DNA of 64,000 nucleotides from positions 34,438,189 through 34,502,188 of the forward strand of contig JAVMKO010000010.1 of NCBI GenBank assembly GCA_032164245.1. The letters are read 5' to 3'. The notes beneath the pieces are model-generated. The model ran no database searches, was not told the DNA's origin, and worked only from the letters and a program-made list of their open reading frames with translations. Shown in pieces: positions 35,151 to 46,282 of the stretch. The position numbers and the translations under genes were made by a program. This DNA comes from Sternotherus odoratus. Its lineage: Eukaryota > Chordata > Testudines > Kinosternidae. Position 1 is the stretch's first letter; each line of letters begins with the position of its first letter.

Positions 35151-37345
35151 CATTAAATGTTCATAAACATGTCAGTAAAACAGAAAGGCCATACATTACA
35201 ACTATGGCCTGGTGGTGAAGGAACGAGAGTGGGAGTCAGGGCTTCTGACCCTACATGTATCTGTGGGAATAAGAGGAGAGCAGCAGAGGGGGATCAAGCT
35301 CTTAGGGGAACTAAACATGGGAGCGGAAGAATGGATCTAAGGTTAGGAAAACATCAGTCCATATCTTTCAGTGAATCCCCAAAGAGATGCCTGAAATCTC
35401 CCCTTGACCTGGGAGTTCCCATATAATCTACAAATTTATAAAGGAAACACTGATCAGCCACACAAAGATATTCTGTGTAAGGATTTCGGAGGAATACCCT
35501 CCACCGCAGCCAAGCATTCACCTTGCTCTGCCCCAGGCCTCCAGCAGCACCACCACCCTGCAGGCCAGCCAAAGCGGGTGCTTGTGTGTGTACAAGCAAC
35601 TGCTCCCTGCAAAACCCTCACCAGCAGGCCTCACCTCCCTTTGTCACTGAACAGGCATGTGATCTGCGCAGTGTAAATATGTGCCCACAATCTTCTCTGG
35701 GCAGGGCTGTTTTTAATGCCAGATAATCTAACCACAATGAGGACAGGGGCATAAAAGCCTTAAAGGAAGCAACTGTGCACACACTCCATGTGTTGCATCC
35801 CAGAAACAGTGCACCTGGAACCATAAATACCATCCTATTTACATAACACTCAGTAGCAGAGGGACAAAGAGACTTAATACAATGTATTTAATATTCCTAT
35901 TACACTAGTGCCCAGAGATCACAATCAGCATCAGAGACCCATTGTGATAGGCACTGTGCAAATACACAATGAGACATAGTCCCTGCCTTGAAGAATTTAC
36001 AGAAATCCTGGCTCAAGTCTGCCAAAGTGCAAGGTCAAAAGACAAATTGGCTCTGCTCTGTCTGGTTCCCTGATTAACATTTGCTCAGAAGTATAGTGGG
36101 CAACCCAAAGCCAATGAACACCAACCACCGGTGTATCACAGTTACACACACCAACTGAACCCAAATCACACAACTACAGCCTCAGATCACTCGCTCTACT
36201 CAGAGGGACAGAATCCTATTTTTAGTTGTCACACCTGTGTCACTCTCCAATGAGTAACACAACATACGGCTCCACACCAGCCCGACAACAGAGCTCAGGC
36301 ATTGCATGATTGCCCATAAGTTAGTGGTAGTGGTTTTCAAGAGGGAGGGGGTATTAAAAGGGAAATAGCACTGCTGCATGTAGAGAATTTGGTCAAAAGC
36401 ACCCTGGACACTGAAAGCATATTCTTGGGCAAAGTTGGCCAAATTAAATTTGACCTATCTCAACAGAGAGCCATTAAAATTTCCAGTGTATTGGTTGGAC
36501 AGCACACTCCAATATGTTGCTATCACCCCTCACCCTGAAGAGAGATGCACATAGAGAAAATAAATCAGATTCTTTGGCCCTTACCTCTCAAAGTTTATTA
36601 GATGCATTCACTTTGTTGCCTGTTTGGTGGCTCTCACGCAGCGGGATTTCTTAGGCTAGACTACTGGCTGTTTATATTTCACTACTGCATATTTCTGCCT
36701 ATTCTTTCATAAAACTACATATTTTTAGGTAGATTAATGATTGCAGAGCAATAAATACATCAAAGACAACGTGGGTTTCTCCCCAGAGCCAGGAAGTACA
36801 GGAAAACGAGTACATCACACACACATCCACTATTCAGGCTGGGAAGCCTGAGGGGACCTGCTACCTCGTGATCCCACTAGACGAGAAGCGGTCCCTTTTG
36901 CTATATTCACAACTGCTGTTGCCCCTGTTTGGGACATTAATCCACACACCAGCACAGGCCTCATGTCTATGTGTGCTCATACATATAGCATGCAAGAGGG
37001 AATAAGGAGCAGTTCAAATAACAGTCACATTAAAATGTGTATCCAAGATGCAAACAAACAACAGAAAATATCCAGCTTGGGATATTACTAATGTATCCTG
37101 GCTAAACTCCAGTTCAGGTCATTACAGCCTGCCTGCTGATTTCCTCTGGTGGTTTTAACTGATGCAGCATTCTTGTCCTAAACTGTTGGAAAGCAATGTT
37201 GTGCAATCCTAAACAGCTGTCGTTTTCCACCCCGGAGGTGGCAGTATTTCAAGGGTGTGCATGGGTCACTTCCCACAACCAACCACAGAGATTTTGGGAG
37301 GCAAACGAACGTCTGAGGATGGAAGGGGGGAGAAAATGATGAAGC
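35151..37345. other. No gene recognised (intron 1)
   Basis: Apart from the old repeat at 35880-36012, no element or exon is identified. Confidence 0.45.
35880..36012. repeat. Ancient sauropsid interspersed repeat (copy 1)
   Basis: GACCCATTGTGATAGGCACT, then ACACAATGAGACATAGTCCC and CTGCCTTGAAGAATTTACAG follow a consensus I know as common in turtles and crocodilians. It is related to copies 2 and 3 near 54.7-55.1 kb. The class is uncertain. Confidence 0.6.
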
Positions 37346-37350
37346 ATTAC

Positions 37351-37979
37351 TGTCACAGAGTGCCCGGGCGATGGTCTCGAACTTGCTCCCGACTCCGAGG
37401 GAAAATGTCCTCTCTCCGTACACAGCCTATCTCCAAGGCTAGGAGCTTTAGAGGTCCCCATTTACACCTTCCTGGGTCTGACAAAGCATTCAGCACCTTC
37501 TGCCCCTCCGTGCGTTTCCCCCAGCGAGCCCACCCGGGTGGGGTCCTGGGGGAGCCCGTGGATTCTGCACCCCACTCCAGTCACACGTGACTCTCAGCCA
37601 GCCAGTAAAACAGAGGTTTATTCGATGACAGGAACATAATCAAGGTAGAGCGAACATCACCCCTCGCTGGGTCTACTTTGGGGGGCCCAAGAGCCAGGCA
37701 GAGCTTGCCTGCAGCTCCTTGCCAGCCCCCAGCTAGAACCAGACTCAAATTGAAAGTCACTCTCTCCAGCCCCTCCTCCCCCCTGGCTCAGCCAGGTCAG
37801 GTCACCTGACCTCCCTCCAACAGGTTCAACTGGCCTCTTTGTTATTCAACACTTCCAGCCAACCCTTTCAGGTAGGGGGAAGGGCAGGCCCCAAGACAGT
37901 TTATGCTCTCTCTCTGCTTTGCAACAAGAAATGCATAGGAGAAACTGAGGCACGCACACAGTATTCCTACTCCATCACA
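37351..37979 (-). mobile_element. LTR family copy 8, solo LTR with perfect TSD (in ZNF609 intron 1)
   Basis: This 629-bp copy runs TGTCACAGAGTGCCCGGGCG to CCTACTCCATCACA with a perfect TSD ATTAC (37346-37350 and 37980-37984). It is the only family member between predicted exon 1 and exon 2. Its poly(A) signal is in the sense orientation of the gene. Confidence 0.93.
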
Positions 37980-37984
37980 ATTAC

Positions 37985-39959
37985 TTTTATGAAAATGCTC
38001 TCATTCCGAAGCAGGTAACATTTTGCTTGTAAATCACACTATGAGAAAGCTAATCAATAAATAAGCGGATTGGATTTTCCAAGTACTGTGAGCCAACAAA
38101 GAGCTATAACCCTGTGCCAGTTACTGTACAGAGCATGGGAACAGGTTTACATAAATTCAACCAGACAGGTAAGACTATGGAAGGGAATCTCCTGTTCCCC
38201 ACAGTGCTCTGTGCACATTGCAGGGTTGGCCACACAATGGCTGGCTGTGCAGAGCAGATGATTCAGCACAGACACTAGCATCCGTGCTCTTCTGAGGGGA
38301 TGGGGGGGTGAAGCAGGCCCATGAGATGTTCATTATCCCTGACCAAAAAAAAAAAATGTGTACAACTTCTCAACCAGTGGCAATGGCCTGCCTGGTACAG
38401 GGACAAAATGGCCTGCTGGGTGGCTCCCCAGACAGCAGAGCCAAGTCTCACAGACAAGACTTGACCCCATGACCTTCCCTGTGTATACAATGGGCAGGCA
38501 GAGAGCAGGTTTATCTCGGGAACAGCAGTTCTCACCCCTCTGCTTCACTCAAATAAAATCAGATCAATTACTGTGAGCTCCCAGCACAGCCAGTTTGTTC
38601 CTCACCACAGCCCAAACTGGTGTCATATTTGCCATTTCTCCTGCAATCGAGGAATGAAAATAACCCCCACTTGGGAGCCGGCCCCAGAGCAGCCGAGCTA
38701 AATCCTGCCTGGGTTACATTCCAATCCCAACTCTTCCTCCAGCCAGGAACCATGCTCCCTTCAGGGCTCTGCCCCATTCCAGAAAGAGAGAGAAGACAAC
38801 TGAAGTCCGATTCACCCTCTCCGTCCAATTCTAGGCACCTACCCCACACAGCGTTTCCCTGCCCACTTCTGCAGGGCAAGCTGATCCTGTGGCCCAGCAG
38901 GCTCCAGAAAAATTAGCAGAGGATCAAGAAACGTGATCAAACCTGTCTTTAATTAAGGGTAGCTAAGGTGATCTGAGGTGCCCTGCCTAAGATTGTGACC
39001 CACAGATGCCACTGCCTCTGGCGCCCCTGCGAAACAGTGTTCAGAAAGGCAAGAGTTCTTCCCACATTGACTGTTTGCATTTCAGTGAACAATCTCTTGA
39101 GGGATTTAATTCTCTGTGATCTGTGCTGAGAAAATCCCCCAGAAGGGCTCTGTCCTTTTCCCCTCTACGAGCCCAACACTGGGGATTAGAAACTGCTGTG
39201 GGCTGCTGCCTGTCTCTTTCTCACACACCCCTACAACACGTGTACACACACACACACCAGATGTTCTTCCTTCTCCCCAGGCACAAGCCCAAGGGGAGAG
39301 AAGGAAATCAGTCATCAGAAAGCACAGTGATCGAACCCACATTGGAAATGAAGGAAATGGAGAAAGCCACGATGCCAGCACAAAGCCCTGAGGCTAAGTG
39401 GGAAGGAGCCTGACGGGAGGCAGCCTGGCACAGGACACCACAAACCACCCCAAGGGACACTTCACTTGTTTCCCCACGTTCCTAATTCCTGCCAGCATGA
39501 GGAGAGGGGTGAAGGACATTGGGGAGGAAGGGAACACCAACCCCACTGGGGCCTGAGTGCTGTGATCTGAGATCACGCTCCCAACCAAACTGCCACTTGT
39601 GTCTGGCCTTTGCCCTCATCCCTTCCCGGTTCCCCTAAACCACCTGCTCCAGGACCCCGTCTGGCCCCAACGACCACATGCCTAACACTTGGTGTTGAAC
39701 ACCCTATGCCCCATATCCAGCCAGGACACAGCACCCAGCCTCTAGCCAGAGATCTGTCCTTCTGCCCCCGCCCCACATCACACCCCTCTGTGACCCCTCA
39801 GACCCTAGCACCACATCACACCCCGGGTCAGCGCACCCCTGTGATCCTGCAGGACCTGCTGCCCCCAGTCCAGACACCAACACGCTGAGCCCTACAAGCA
39901 ACAACAGACACACGGGGAGAGGGGTCCTAAGCACCCCCGCCCCTCTTCTCAGGGGGGCA
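37985..39959. other. No gene recognised (intron 1)
   Basis: Moderate GC, with a small CACACACACA run near 39245. The sequence becomes C-rich approaching the minisatellite. No coding signal. Confidence 0.45.
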
Positions 39960-41742
39960 TACTCCGGGGGGGGGGCGACTCAACCGGGGGGAGGGGTCAC
40001 GCTCCCGGCCCCCCCCCCCGACTCGCCGGGGGGAGGGGTCACGCTCCCGGGCGCCCCCCCCCCACCGACTCGCCGGGGGGAGGGGTCACGCTCCCGGGCG
40101 CCCCCCCCCCCACCGACTCGCCGGGGGGAGGGGTCACGCTCCCGGGCGCCCCCCCCCCACCGACTCGCCGGGGGGAGGGGTCACGCTCCCGGGCGCCCCC
40201 CCCCACCGACTCGCCGGGGGGAGGGGTCACGCTCCCGGGCGCCCCCCCCCACCGACTCGCCGGGGGGGGGGTCACGCTCCCGGGCGCCCCACCACCACCA
40301 CCGACTCGCCGGGGGGAGGGGACCGCTCCAGCCCCCCACCACCACCGACTCGCCGGGGGGAGGGGTCACGCTCCCGGCCCCCCCCCCCGACTCGCCGGGG
40401 GGAGGGGTCACGCTCCCGGGCGCCCCCCCCCCCCACCGACTCGCCGGGGGGAGGGGTCACGCTCCCGGGCGCCCCCCCCCACCGACTCGCCGGGGGGAGG
40501 GGTCACGCTCCCGGGCGCCCCCCCCCCCCACCGACTCGCCGGGGGGAGGGGTCACGCTCCCGGGCGCCCCCCCCCCCACCGACTCGCCGGGGGGAGGGGT
40601 CACGCTCCCGGGCGCCCCCCCCCCACCGACTCGCCGGGGGGAGGGGTCACGCTCCCGGGCGCCCCCCCCCACCGACTCGCCGGGGGGAGGGGTCACGCTC
40701 CCGGGCGCCCCCCCCACCGACTCGCCGGGGGGGGGGTCACGCTCCCGGGCGCCCCACCACCACCACCGACTCGCCGGGGGGAGGGGACCGCTCCAGCCCC
40801 CCACCACCACCGACTCGCCGGGGGGAGGGGTCACGCTCCCGGCCCCCCCCCACCGACTCGCCGGGGGGAGGGGTCACGCTCCCACCCCCACCCCCACCGA
40901 CTCGCCGGGGGGAGGGGTCACGCTCCCACCCCCACCCCCACTGACTCGCCGGGGGGAGGGGTCACGCTCCCACCCCCACCCCCACCGACTCGCCGGGGGG
41001 AGGGGTCACGCTCCCGGCCCCCCCCCACCGACTCGCCGGGGGGAGGGGTCACGCTCCCGGCCCCCCCCCCCCACCGACTCGCCGGGGGGAGGGGTCACGC
41101 TCCCGGCCCCCCCCCCCCACCGACTCGCCGGGGGGAGGGGTCACGCTCCCGGCCCCCCCCCCCCACCGACTCGCCGGGGGGAGGGGTCACGCTCCCGGCC
41201 CCCCCCCCCCACCGACTCGCCGGGGGGAGGGGTCACGCTCCCGGCCCCCCCCCCCCCACCGACTCGCCGGGGGGAGGGGTCACGCTCCCGGCCCCCCCCC
41301 CCCACCGACTCGCCGGGGGGAGGGGTCACGCTCCCGGGCCCCCCCCCCCACCGACTCGCCGGGGGGAGGGGTCACGCTCCCGGCCCCCCCCCCCACCGAC
41401 TCGCCGGGGGGAGGGGTCACGCTCCCGGCCCCCCCCCCCCCACCGACTCGCCGGGGGGAGGGGTCACGCTCCCGGCCTCCCCCCCCCACCGACTCGCCGG
41501 GGGGAGGGGTCACGCTCCCGGCCTCCCCCCCCCACCGACTCGCCGGGGGGAGGGGTCACGCTCCCGGCCCCCCCCCCACCGACTCGCCGGGGGGAGGGGT
41601 CACGCTCCCGGGGTCCCCCCACCGACTCGCCGGGGGGAGGGGTCACGCTCCCACCCCCACCGACTCGCCGGGGGGAGGGGTCACGCTCCCGGTCCCCCCC
41701 CCCACCGACTCGCCGGGGGGAGGGGTCACGCTCCGGGCGCCC
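39960..41742. repeat. GC-rich minisatellite, about 45-bp unit, about 40 copies
   Basis: The tandem unit on the plus strand reads GACTCGCCGGGGGGAGGGGT, then CACGCTCCCGGGCGCC, then a C-run of 7-12 and ACC. Units vary mainly in C-run length and in the GGCGCC block; a subset carries CCACCCCCACCCCCACC or CACCACCACC. The array abuts the CpG island and sits inside predicted intron 1, about 40 bp past the donor. On the transcribed-sense (minus) strand each unit has two G-runs, so G-quadruplex and R-loop formation are plausible. The long minus-strand Pro/Gly-rich frames here are artefacts of the repeat. Confidence 0.97.
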
Positions 41743-42260
41743 CTCCCCCTGCCAGGCCCCGCGGCCGATCCCGGACTCACCCGGCTCCGGTCCCGTCCCG
41801 GGCGCTCCCCTAAGTCTCCTCCATGGAGCCGCCGGGCTCCCTGCGCCGCCGGCTACGGGCCCGGGGCCGCCGCCATCCCGCCGCGCCGCGCTCCGTGCAG
41901 GCCGCTCCGCGCCTCCGGCCGGGGGCTCTCAGCGGCCACCGCGCTCCGGGCTCGGCTCAGCGCGCACGGGGCGGGGGACCCGGAGCGCGGAGCCCGGATC
42001 CGGAGCCGCCGTGACTCACTGAGCCGGGCGGAGAGAAAACCCGGCGCGCGGAGCCGCCGCCATCACCGGGCAGGAAAAACCCGGAGCCGGGATCCCCGAG
42101 CGGAGAGACGCGCGGGGGCGCCGGCGGGGAGCCCCCGAGGGACAAACCCGGCCTGGGATCCGCCCCCCCGGAGATCGATCCCACAGGACTGGGGAGTGGG
42201 GAACCCAGAGCACGTGGAGCCGGGCAGAGGCTCTGCCCCGGGAGAATGCCTCTGCCAAGC
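41738..42260 (-). promoter_or_regulatory. ZNF609: CpG island, probable ZNF609 promoter
   Basis: This is a stretch of about 500 bp with very high G+C and abundant CpG (runs such as CCGCCGCGCCGCGC and GGGCGGGG), in sharp contrast with the CpG-poor DNA further right. No TATA box is evident. It lies upstream of exon 2 at a distance and orientation expected for ZNF609. GC boxes are present in both orientations. A bidirectional start is possible but I see no partner gene on the plus strand. Confidence 0.75.
41781..42020 (-). other. ZNF609: Candidate ZNF609 non-coding exon 1
   Basis: On the minus strand the CpG-island sequence ends in GGAGCCGG followed by a consensus donor GTGAGTCC, with GT at 41780-41779. 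A second weaker donor (CTCA then GTGAGT, GT at 42019-42018) lies further 5' and could define an alternative first exon. The transcription start cannot be placed from sequence alone, so the upper limit given is arbitrary. A tiny ORF, ATG at 41824 then GAG GAG ACT TAG, lies in the predicted leader. The human first exon is also non-coding and CpG-rich. Confidence 0.55.
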
Positions 42261-42340
42261 GTCAGCCTCAGCCGGGAGCGCACCAGAGTCCACACGGACA
42301 CGGGGGACAGCACTGCTGAGCTGGAAAGGGAAATCCAGAC

Positions 42341-42669
42341 CAGGGGCGTAGCCACTGGTGGGCTGGCCCATGCATTTAGCATCCGGGCCCACCCAAATCT
42401 GAGCAGGGTGCAGTGCTGCCATCGCAGCCTGGAGTGGCACTGGGACACTGAACTCCAGAAGGGAGCTATGCTCCGGCAGCTCTGCCTTGCGATTTTCTGA
42501 GCCACCCTATGCAAGTGCCCAGCTTGGCAGGTAAAGCCCTGGGTCTGGGGCACCAGGGCTAGGAAGAGGGAGTGTCATCAGGGGAAAAGCTGAGCTAGCA
42601 CAATCTGGCATTGCCAGTTCACCTACAAATCATGGCCCACCCAAATCTCCACTCCTAGCTCCACCACTG
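42341..42669. mobile_element. hAT-type MITE just upstream of the ZNF609 CpG island
   Basis: Left end CAGGGGCGTAGCCACTGG and right end ACTCCTAGCTCCACCACTG are imperfect inverted repeats. Flanking octamers ATCCAGAC (42333-42340) and ATTCAGAC (42670-42677) match at 7 of 8. The length is 329 bp with no coding sequence. Confidence 0.85.
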
Positions 42670-42699
42670 ATTCAGACCAAGCCTAGAAAACTATGGCAG

Positions 42700-42797
42700 G
42701 GTAGGAAGGCTGGGGTCTGGTGGAAAAGGCAAGCCAAGAGGCCGCATTCAAGGCCCAGTTTACCCTCACAGTTCTTGTGTGATCTGGGGCAAGTTAC
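42700..42797 (+). mobile_element. Truncated MIR fragment
   Basis: CTTGTGTGATCTGGGGCAAG then TTACTTA fits the MIR core. The Harbinger-type MITE at 42801 is inserted directly in it. Confidence 0.5.
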
Positions 42798-42800
42798 TTA

Positions 42801-43027
42801 GGGCAGGTCTACACTAGTGCTTACTTCAATATAATTTAAGCCACCACCCTGAGTTATATAAATGACACCGACCTAAGCGCCTCTGTGGACAGTTCTATAA
42901 TGGCAGAAGAGCATTAGAGCTACTGGGAGGTAGAGTAATCATGCCCACAGGAGAACTTTCTCTTCCGTTAGCATAAATCATCTGCATTAGCGGCGTGGCT
43001 GTAACAATTCTAGTGTAGGACCTGCCC
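42801..43027. mobile_element. PIF/Harbinger-type MITE (Chompy-like), TTA TSD
   Basis: Inverted ends GGGCAGGTCTACACTAG and TAGTGTAGGACCTGCCC (16 of 17 match) are flanked by TTA on both sides (42798-42800 and 43028-43030). The 3-bp TWA duplication is typical of PIF/Harbinger. At 227 bp it resembles the Chompy MITEs described from turtles and crocodilians. It lies about 0.6 kb upstream of the ZNF609 CpG island. Confidence 0.9.
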
Positions 43028-43059
43028 TTAATCTACACTTAATCTAAACAACAAGAAGT

Positions 43060-43216
43060 TTTCAGAAGGAAATCAGCATCTCCAGTCCGCTAGAATTTGT
43101 TGAAGGACTCAGAAGCAGAGGATGCAGATGAGCTAGTGGATCTTATTTGGACTTCTGATAGAGTTCCTCAGAAGAGACTATTAAGGAAATTAAGTAGTCC
43201 TGGGGAAGCAGTATAG
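43060..43216 (+). mobile_element. CR1-like LINE fragment (upstream piece)
   Basis: Plus-strand sequence resembles the CR1 region around AGTGGATCTTATTTGGACTT and CAGAAGAGACTATTAAGGAA. It is separated from a further CR1 piece by a hAT fragment beginning at 43217. Boundaries are approximate. Confidence 0.6.
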
Positions 43217-43470
43217 CAGGGGTCAGCAACCTACAGCACACATGCCAAATGTGGCATGCAAGCCAATTTTTAATGGCACGCTGCAGCCAGCCAAGATCCC
43301 GGCTGCCGGCCATGCTCAGTCTGCTGCCGGCCTGGATGAAGGAACCCCCATGCCAGCGGCAGGCTGAGCGGGGCCGACGGCTGAGACCCCGACTGGCAGG
43401 AGCCTGCAGACAAAACCCCAGACCGGCGGCGGGCTAAGCAGGGCCAGCGGCCAGGACCCCAGAGCTGCCT
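43217..43470. mobile_element. hAT-type MITE fragment
   Basis: This begins CAGGGGTCAGCAACCT, the left inverted repeat of a hAT family with a cognate at about 50.17 kb. It continues with ATGGCACGCTGCAG-like body. The matching right end is missing or decayed, so the right boundary is a guess. Confidence 0.65.
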
Positions 43471-43945
43471 ATAAAATAATGACTAGAGAAGGCAAACAGG
43501 GCACTTCCATTTATCTTTTCTCATAATACAAGAACTAAGATAAATTCAATTAAGTAAAGAGGCAGAAATGTAAGACTGTTAAGGGGAAAGACATTTTTTA
43601 CATAACTCAATCTGTGGAACTCACTGCCACAGTAAGGCAAAGAGCTTGGCAAGATGAAAAACAAATTAGACACTTATGTGGCTAGTGAGACCATTCAAAG
43701 TCAGTTTGGATGGGATCAAACATTATAAGGGATATAAATCTTCCTGTGTAGGGCCTAAGCCAACTAGGGGCTGACGGACTTAGTAGCTTTTTCTCTCTCT
43801 GAGTGGACTATTCTCTAATTATGCATTACAAGGATTCTAACACTTTCCCAGGAGTAGCTGGTATTAGATTGTCAGAGACCAGAACACCAGACTCAGTGGA
43901 CCCTGGACTGAACTAGTATGGCCATTCCTATTACATTAGCCACAT
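43470..43945 (+). mobile_element. CR1-family LINE 3' end
   Basis: Landmarks of a CR1 3' region occur in order: TGTGGAACTCACTGCCACAG, AGGGATATAAATCTTCCTGT, TAAGCCAACTAGGGGCTGA, then the terminal block ACTGAACTAGTATGGCCATT. It is diverged and non-coding. Confidence 0.8.
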
Positions 43946-44439
43946 ACATAAAGTGAGAACTCCAATCATGGAGCCAGTATGATCATCATACAGCACATGG
44001 AAGAGGTGTGGCCTATCCATGGATTGGGAATCCTGGCACTGGGAGAGGGGGAGTTCCAGAGTACAAAGTCCAGTGGCAGGCTCCCAAGCCACCTGTTGCA
44101 CAGAGACACCAGAGTATCTGTGAGGCCCTGCTCAGCAACGTACAATTGCCTCACCCCAGTATGTGCTTCCTCATGGGTTACTATGATGTGTGTCCACCCC
44201 CACACAAGGCAGAGCAGGTTAAAATCCATCAATTAACCTTATATGGTACACGTGGAGCAGAGCCAAGGATCAATACAACCTAATGAAAGAAGTTCAGCTG
44301 GGTAGAGCAGGTTGGGCCTGTATAAAGGGATGAAGCTGAGAGAAGAGGGCTACCAAAAGCCTAAATGTGGATAAAAGACTTGGGTGGAAAGGTCGGGAAG
44401 CAATTAAAATTCTTAGTGATGGGAAATGAAAGTCTAGCT

Positions 44440-45330
44440 GGATGGTTGTCTCTCCAGTTCCAGATTTTAAATTCTACAATAAAACAAAGGGAAGAGCAGG
44501 ACCATCAAACATGACCACTAAGATTTATGAGTTTATAAATGGCAAATGGGGTCAGCATTGCCAAACCTGTACTGAGCGCTCTAGCAAGGTCAACACCAGT
44601 AGAGTGGGACTGGCCTTGCATATCTCTCTATCTGCAGTTAAGAGATCTATGCAACTGTCTGGTTTTGTAGACATTATGACAGCTGACTTGATGGGTATAT
44701 TGTTGGCATTGACCTCCATTAGGAATGTAAGCCCAACTCTGACTGCCATCCGATCTGACTCTGTATTGGGTATACTAATGATTAGAAAGGACACCTCAGA
44801 AAGCAGAAATGACTTATCATCAATGAAATATCATAGTTAACTACAGAGATAGTACAATTAGGTATAATATAGTAATAGTGTGGATTCTGGTGTATGTCGG
44901 GATACCGGGCAATGAAATGATAGATAAAGCAGCAAAAAAAATGCCTTTAAAAATGAGGAAGTTGCTATACAGATCCCACCAAGTAAATAGGACTTCACAA
45001 GTTTGGTTAAGAAAACATTTAAGATGTAATGGCAAGAACTACGGACCAAAGAGAGAAAAGGACAAAGAGTCTATGAATATGTCTTACACTTGACGCTGGT
45101 GGCATGCTTAATAGAAGAGGTGAAGTAACTCTGTGTAGAGGGCTTACCTGAATGATAATTAGTATTTACTAAACAAGCACAAATATGGGTTGTGATATAC
45201 ATGCAAATACAAGAAGCAGTTGAGCATCTGCTGTTGCAATGCGGGGAGAATTACAACACAGGAAGAAGGACTCTTTATGAAGAACCGAGACTACTCAAGG
45301 GGAAAGGACAGTGTTGGAAAGGGTCAGTGA
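44440..45330 (+). pseudogene. Decayed LINE fragment with RNase H domain
   Basis: Plus-strand frames carry RNase H landmarks in order: a TAEL-like MTADLMGILLALTSI block, then IRSDSVLGILMIRKDTSESR with the SDS catalytic-Asp context, and, one frameshift later, ILVYVGIPGNEMIDKAAKK, matching the GNExAD helix. The following sequence includes VEHLLLQCGENYN, like the post-RNase H Cys motif seen in such LINEs. The first Asp is not evident and the TAEL Glu is Asp, so the enzyme is dead. LINE clades carrying RNase H include I, R1, Nimb and Tad; CR1 and L1 lack it. Boundaries are approximate. Confidence 0.65.
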
Positions 45331-46135
45331 TGGCACCACGGAAGTGGGGTAGCATTAAGAAAACATAAGTGCACTTTTTGAAGGATACAAGACTGGGTGA
45401 GAGAATATAGATTTGTTTGGTTTTCGTTTGGGGTGGGGGGTTGCTTATGTGAAAACTATGGCAAGTGGTGGTCATAGCCTCACATGTGAGGCTGCCATGC
45501 CATAAAATGACTGGCAAGGAAAGGAAGGAGCTGCAGGGGAAGTATCCTGCAGTCACGCCCTGGGAGGAGGGAAGTTTGTTGGGGGTTACAGAGTTTGGAA
45601 GGAGTCAAAGAAGGAAGGTAGTTTACAGTTAGTCCAGGGGCAGAAGTTGGGCCAGTAAACCCAGGGTGCAGAAGATAGGAATGAGTCCAGGAAAATAGCG
45701 AGGGGTCTGGGAGCAAGCAGTCCACAGTTACTGGACACGGGGCCCTGGGCTGGAACCCGCAGTAGTGGGCAGGCCCAGGTTCCCTACCTGCCACTGGGAA
45801 AGTGGCACAGGACCTGGACTTGGCCCAGAAAACTGTCTGGAAGAGCATGTGGACAACAGCTCTCCAGAGGCTCCGATACCCCAGAGGAGGAGGATTGTAG
45901 AGAACCTGGCTGGAGCGCCGAGAGCCCTGGAGAGTGAAGGGAGACAGCCCGAAGGGGGTGCCAGGCCTGAAAGAAGCTAATCCCAGATGCGGCCACTAGG
46001 AGGTGCCCTCACAGGGGACCCTTAGAGGAATCTGTTGGAGTGAGGCTCCCAGCAGCAGCTACAGCATCACCTGCGAGTCTCGTTAACGAGCTAAGGGTGA
46101 ACGGGCAGCTCTGCCTCAAACAAAAATACGTTAAC
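45331..46135. other. Probable interspersed repeat, class unknown
   Basis: Sequence such as CTACCTGCCACTGGGAAAGT, GACTTGGCCCAGAAAACTGT and GATGCGGCCACTAGGAGGTG resembles DNA I remember as repeated in turtle genomes, possibly LTR-element leader sequence. Neither LTR nor gene domain adjoins it. Confidence 0.35.
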
Positions 46136-46277
46136 TCTGTGCACCCCCATTCTTATTTGGGGATTTGCATAGAGCCCCTGTTGGGAGTAAATGGGGGGAC
46201 AACGTGCTCCTGGCATAAGGGACAGAATGGAAGATACTGGAATAGGGCATAGAGAGGCCAGGCCCTCCTCCTCTTCC
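46136..46277. repeat. 142-bp direct repeat, copy A
   Basis: This begins TCTGTGCACCCCCATTCTTA and ends CCCTCCTCCTCTTCC. It is nearly identical, without indels, to 47981-48122. The family is unknown. Confidence 0.9.
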
Positions 46278-46282
46278 TCTAC

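Larger units (their letters stand above)
23047..41780 (-). other. ZNF609: ZNF609 intron 1 (predicted)
   Basis: This is bounded by the predicted GTGAGT donor of exon 1 (GT at 41780-41779) and the exon 2 acceptor (AG at 23048-23047). At about 18.7 kb it is shorter than the roughly 38 kb I recall for human. It holds a minisatellite at each end, one LTR copy, a tRNA-derived SINE, several DNA-transposon MITEs and an AT-rich, apparently repeat-poor stretch at 33.3-34.8 kb. The 5' boundary depends on the exon 1 assignment. Confidence 0.65.

Noticed and set aside
40039..41646. Minus-strand Gly/Pro/Ser repeat proteins
   Set aside because: They are translations of the 45-bp minisatellite. C-run length changes shift the frame between units.
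41823..42014. Plus-strand 62-codon Arg/Pro-rich frame in the CpG island
   Set aside because: It is chance open reading in stop-poor CpG-rich DNA and antisense to the predicted ZNF609 exon 1.
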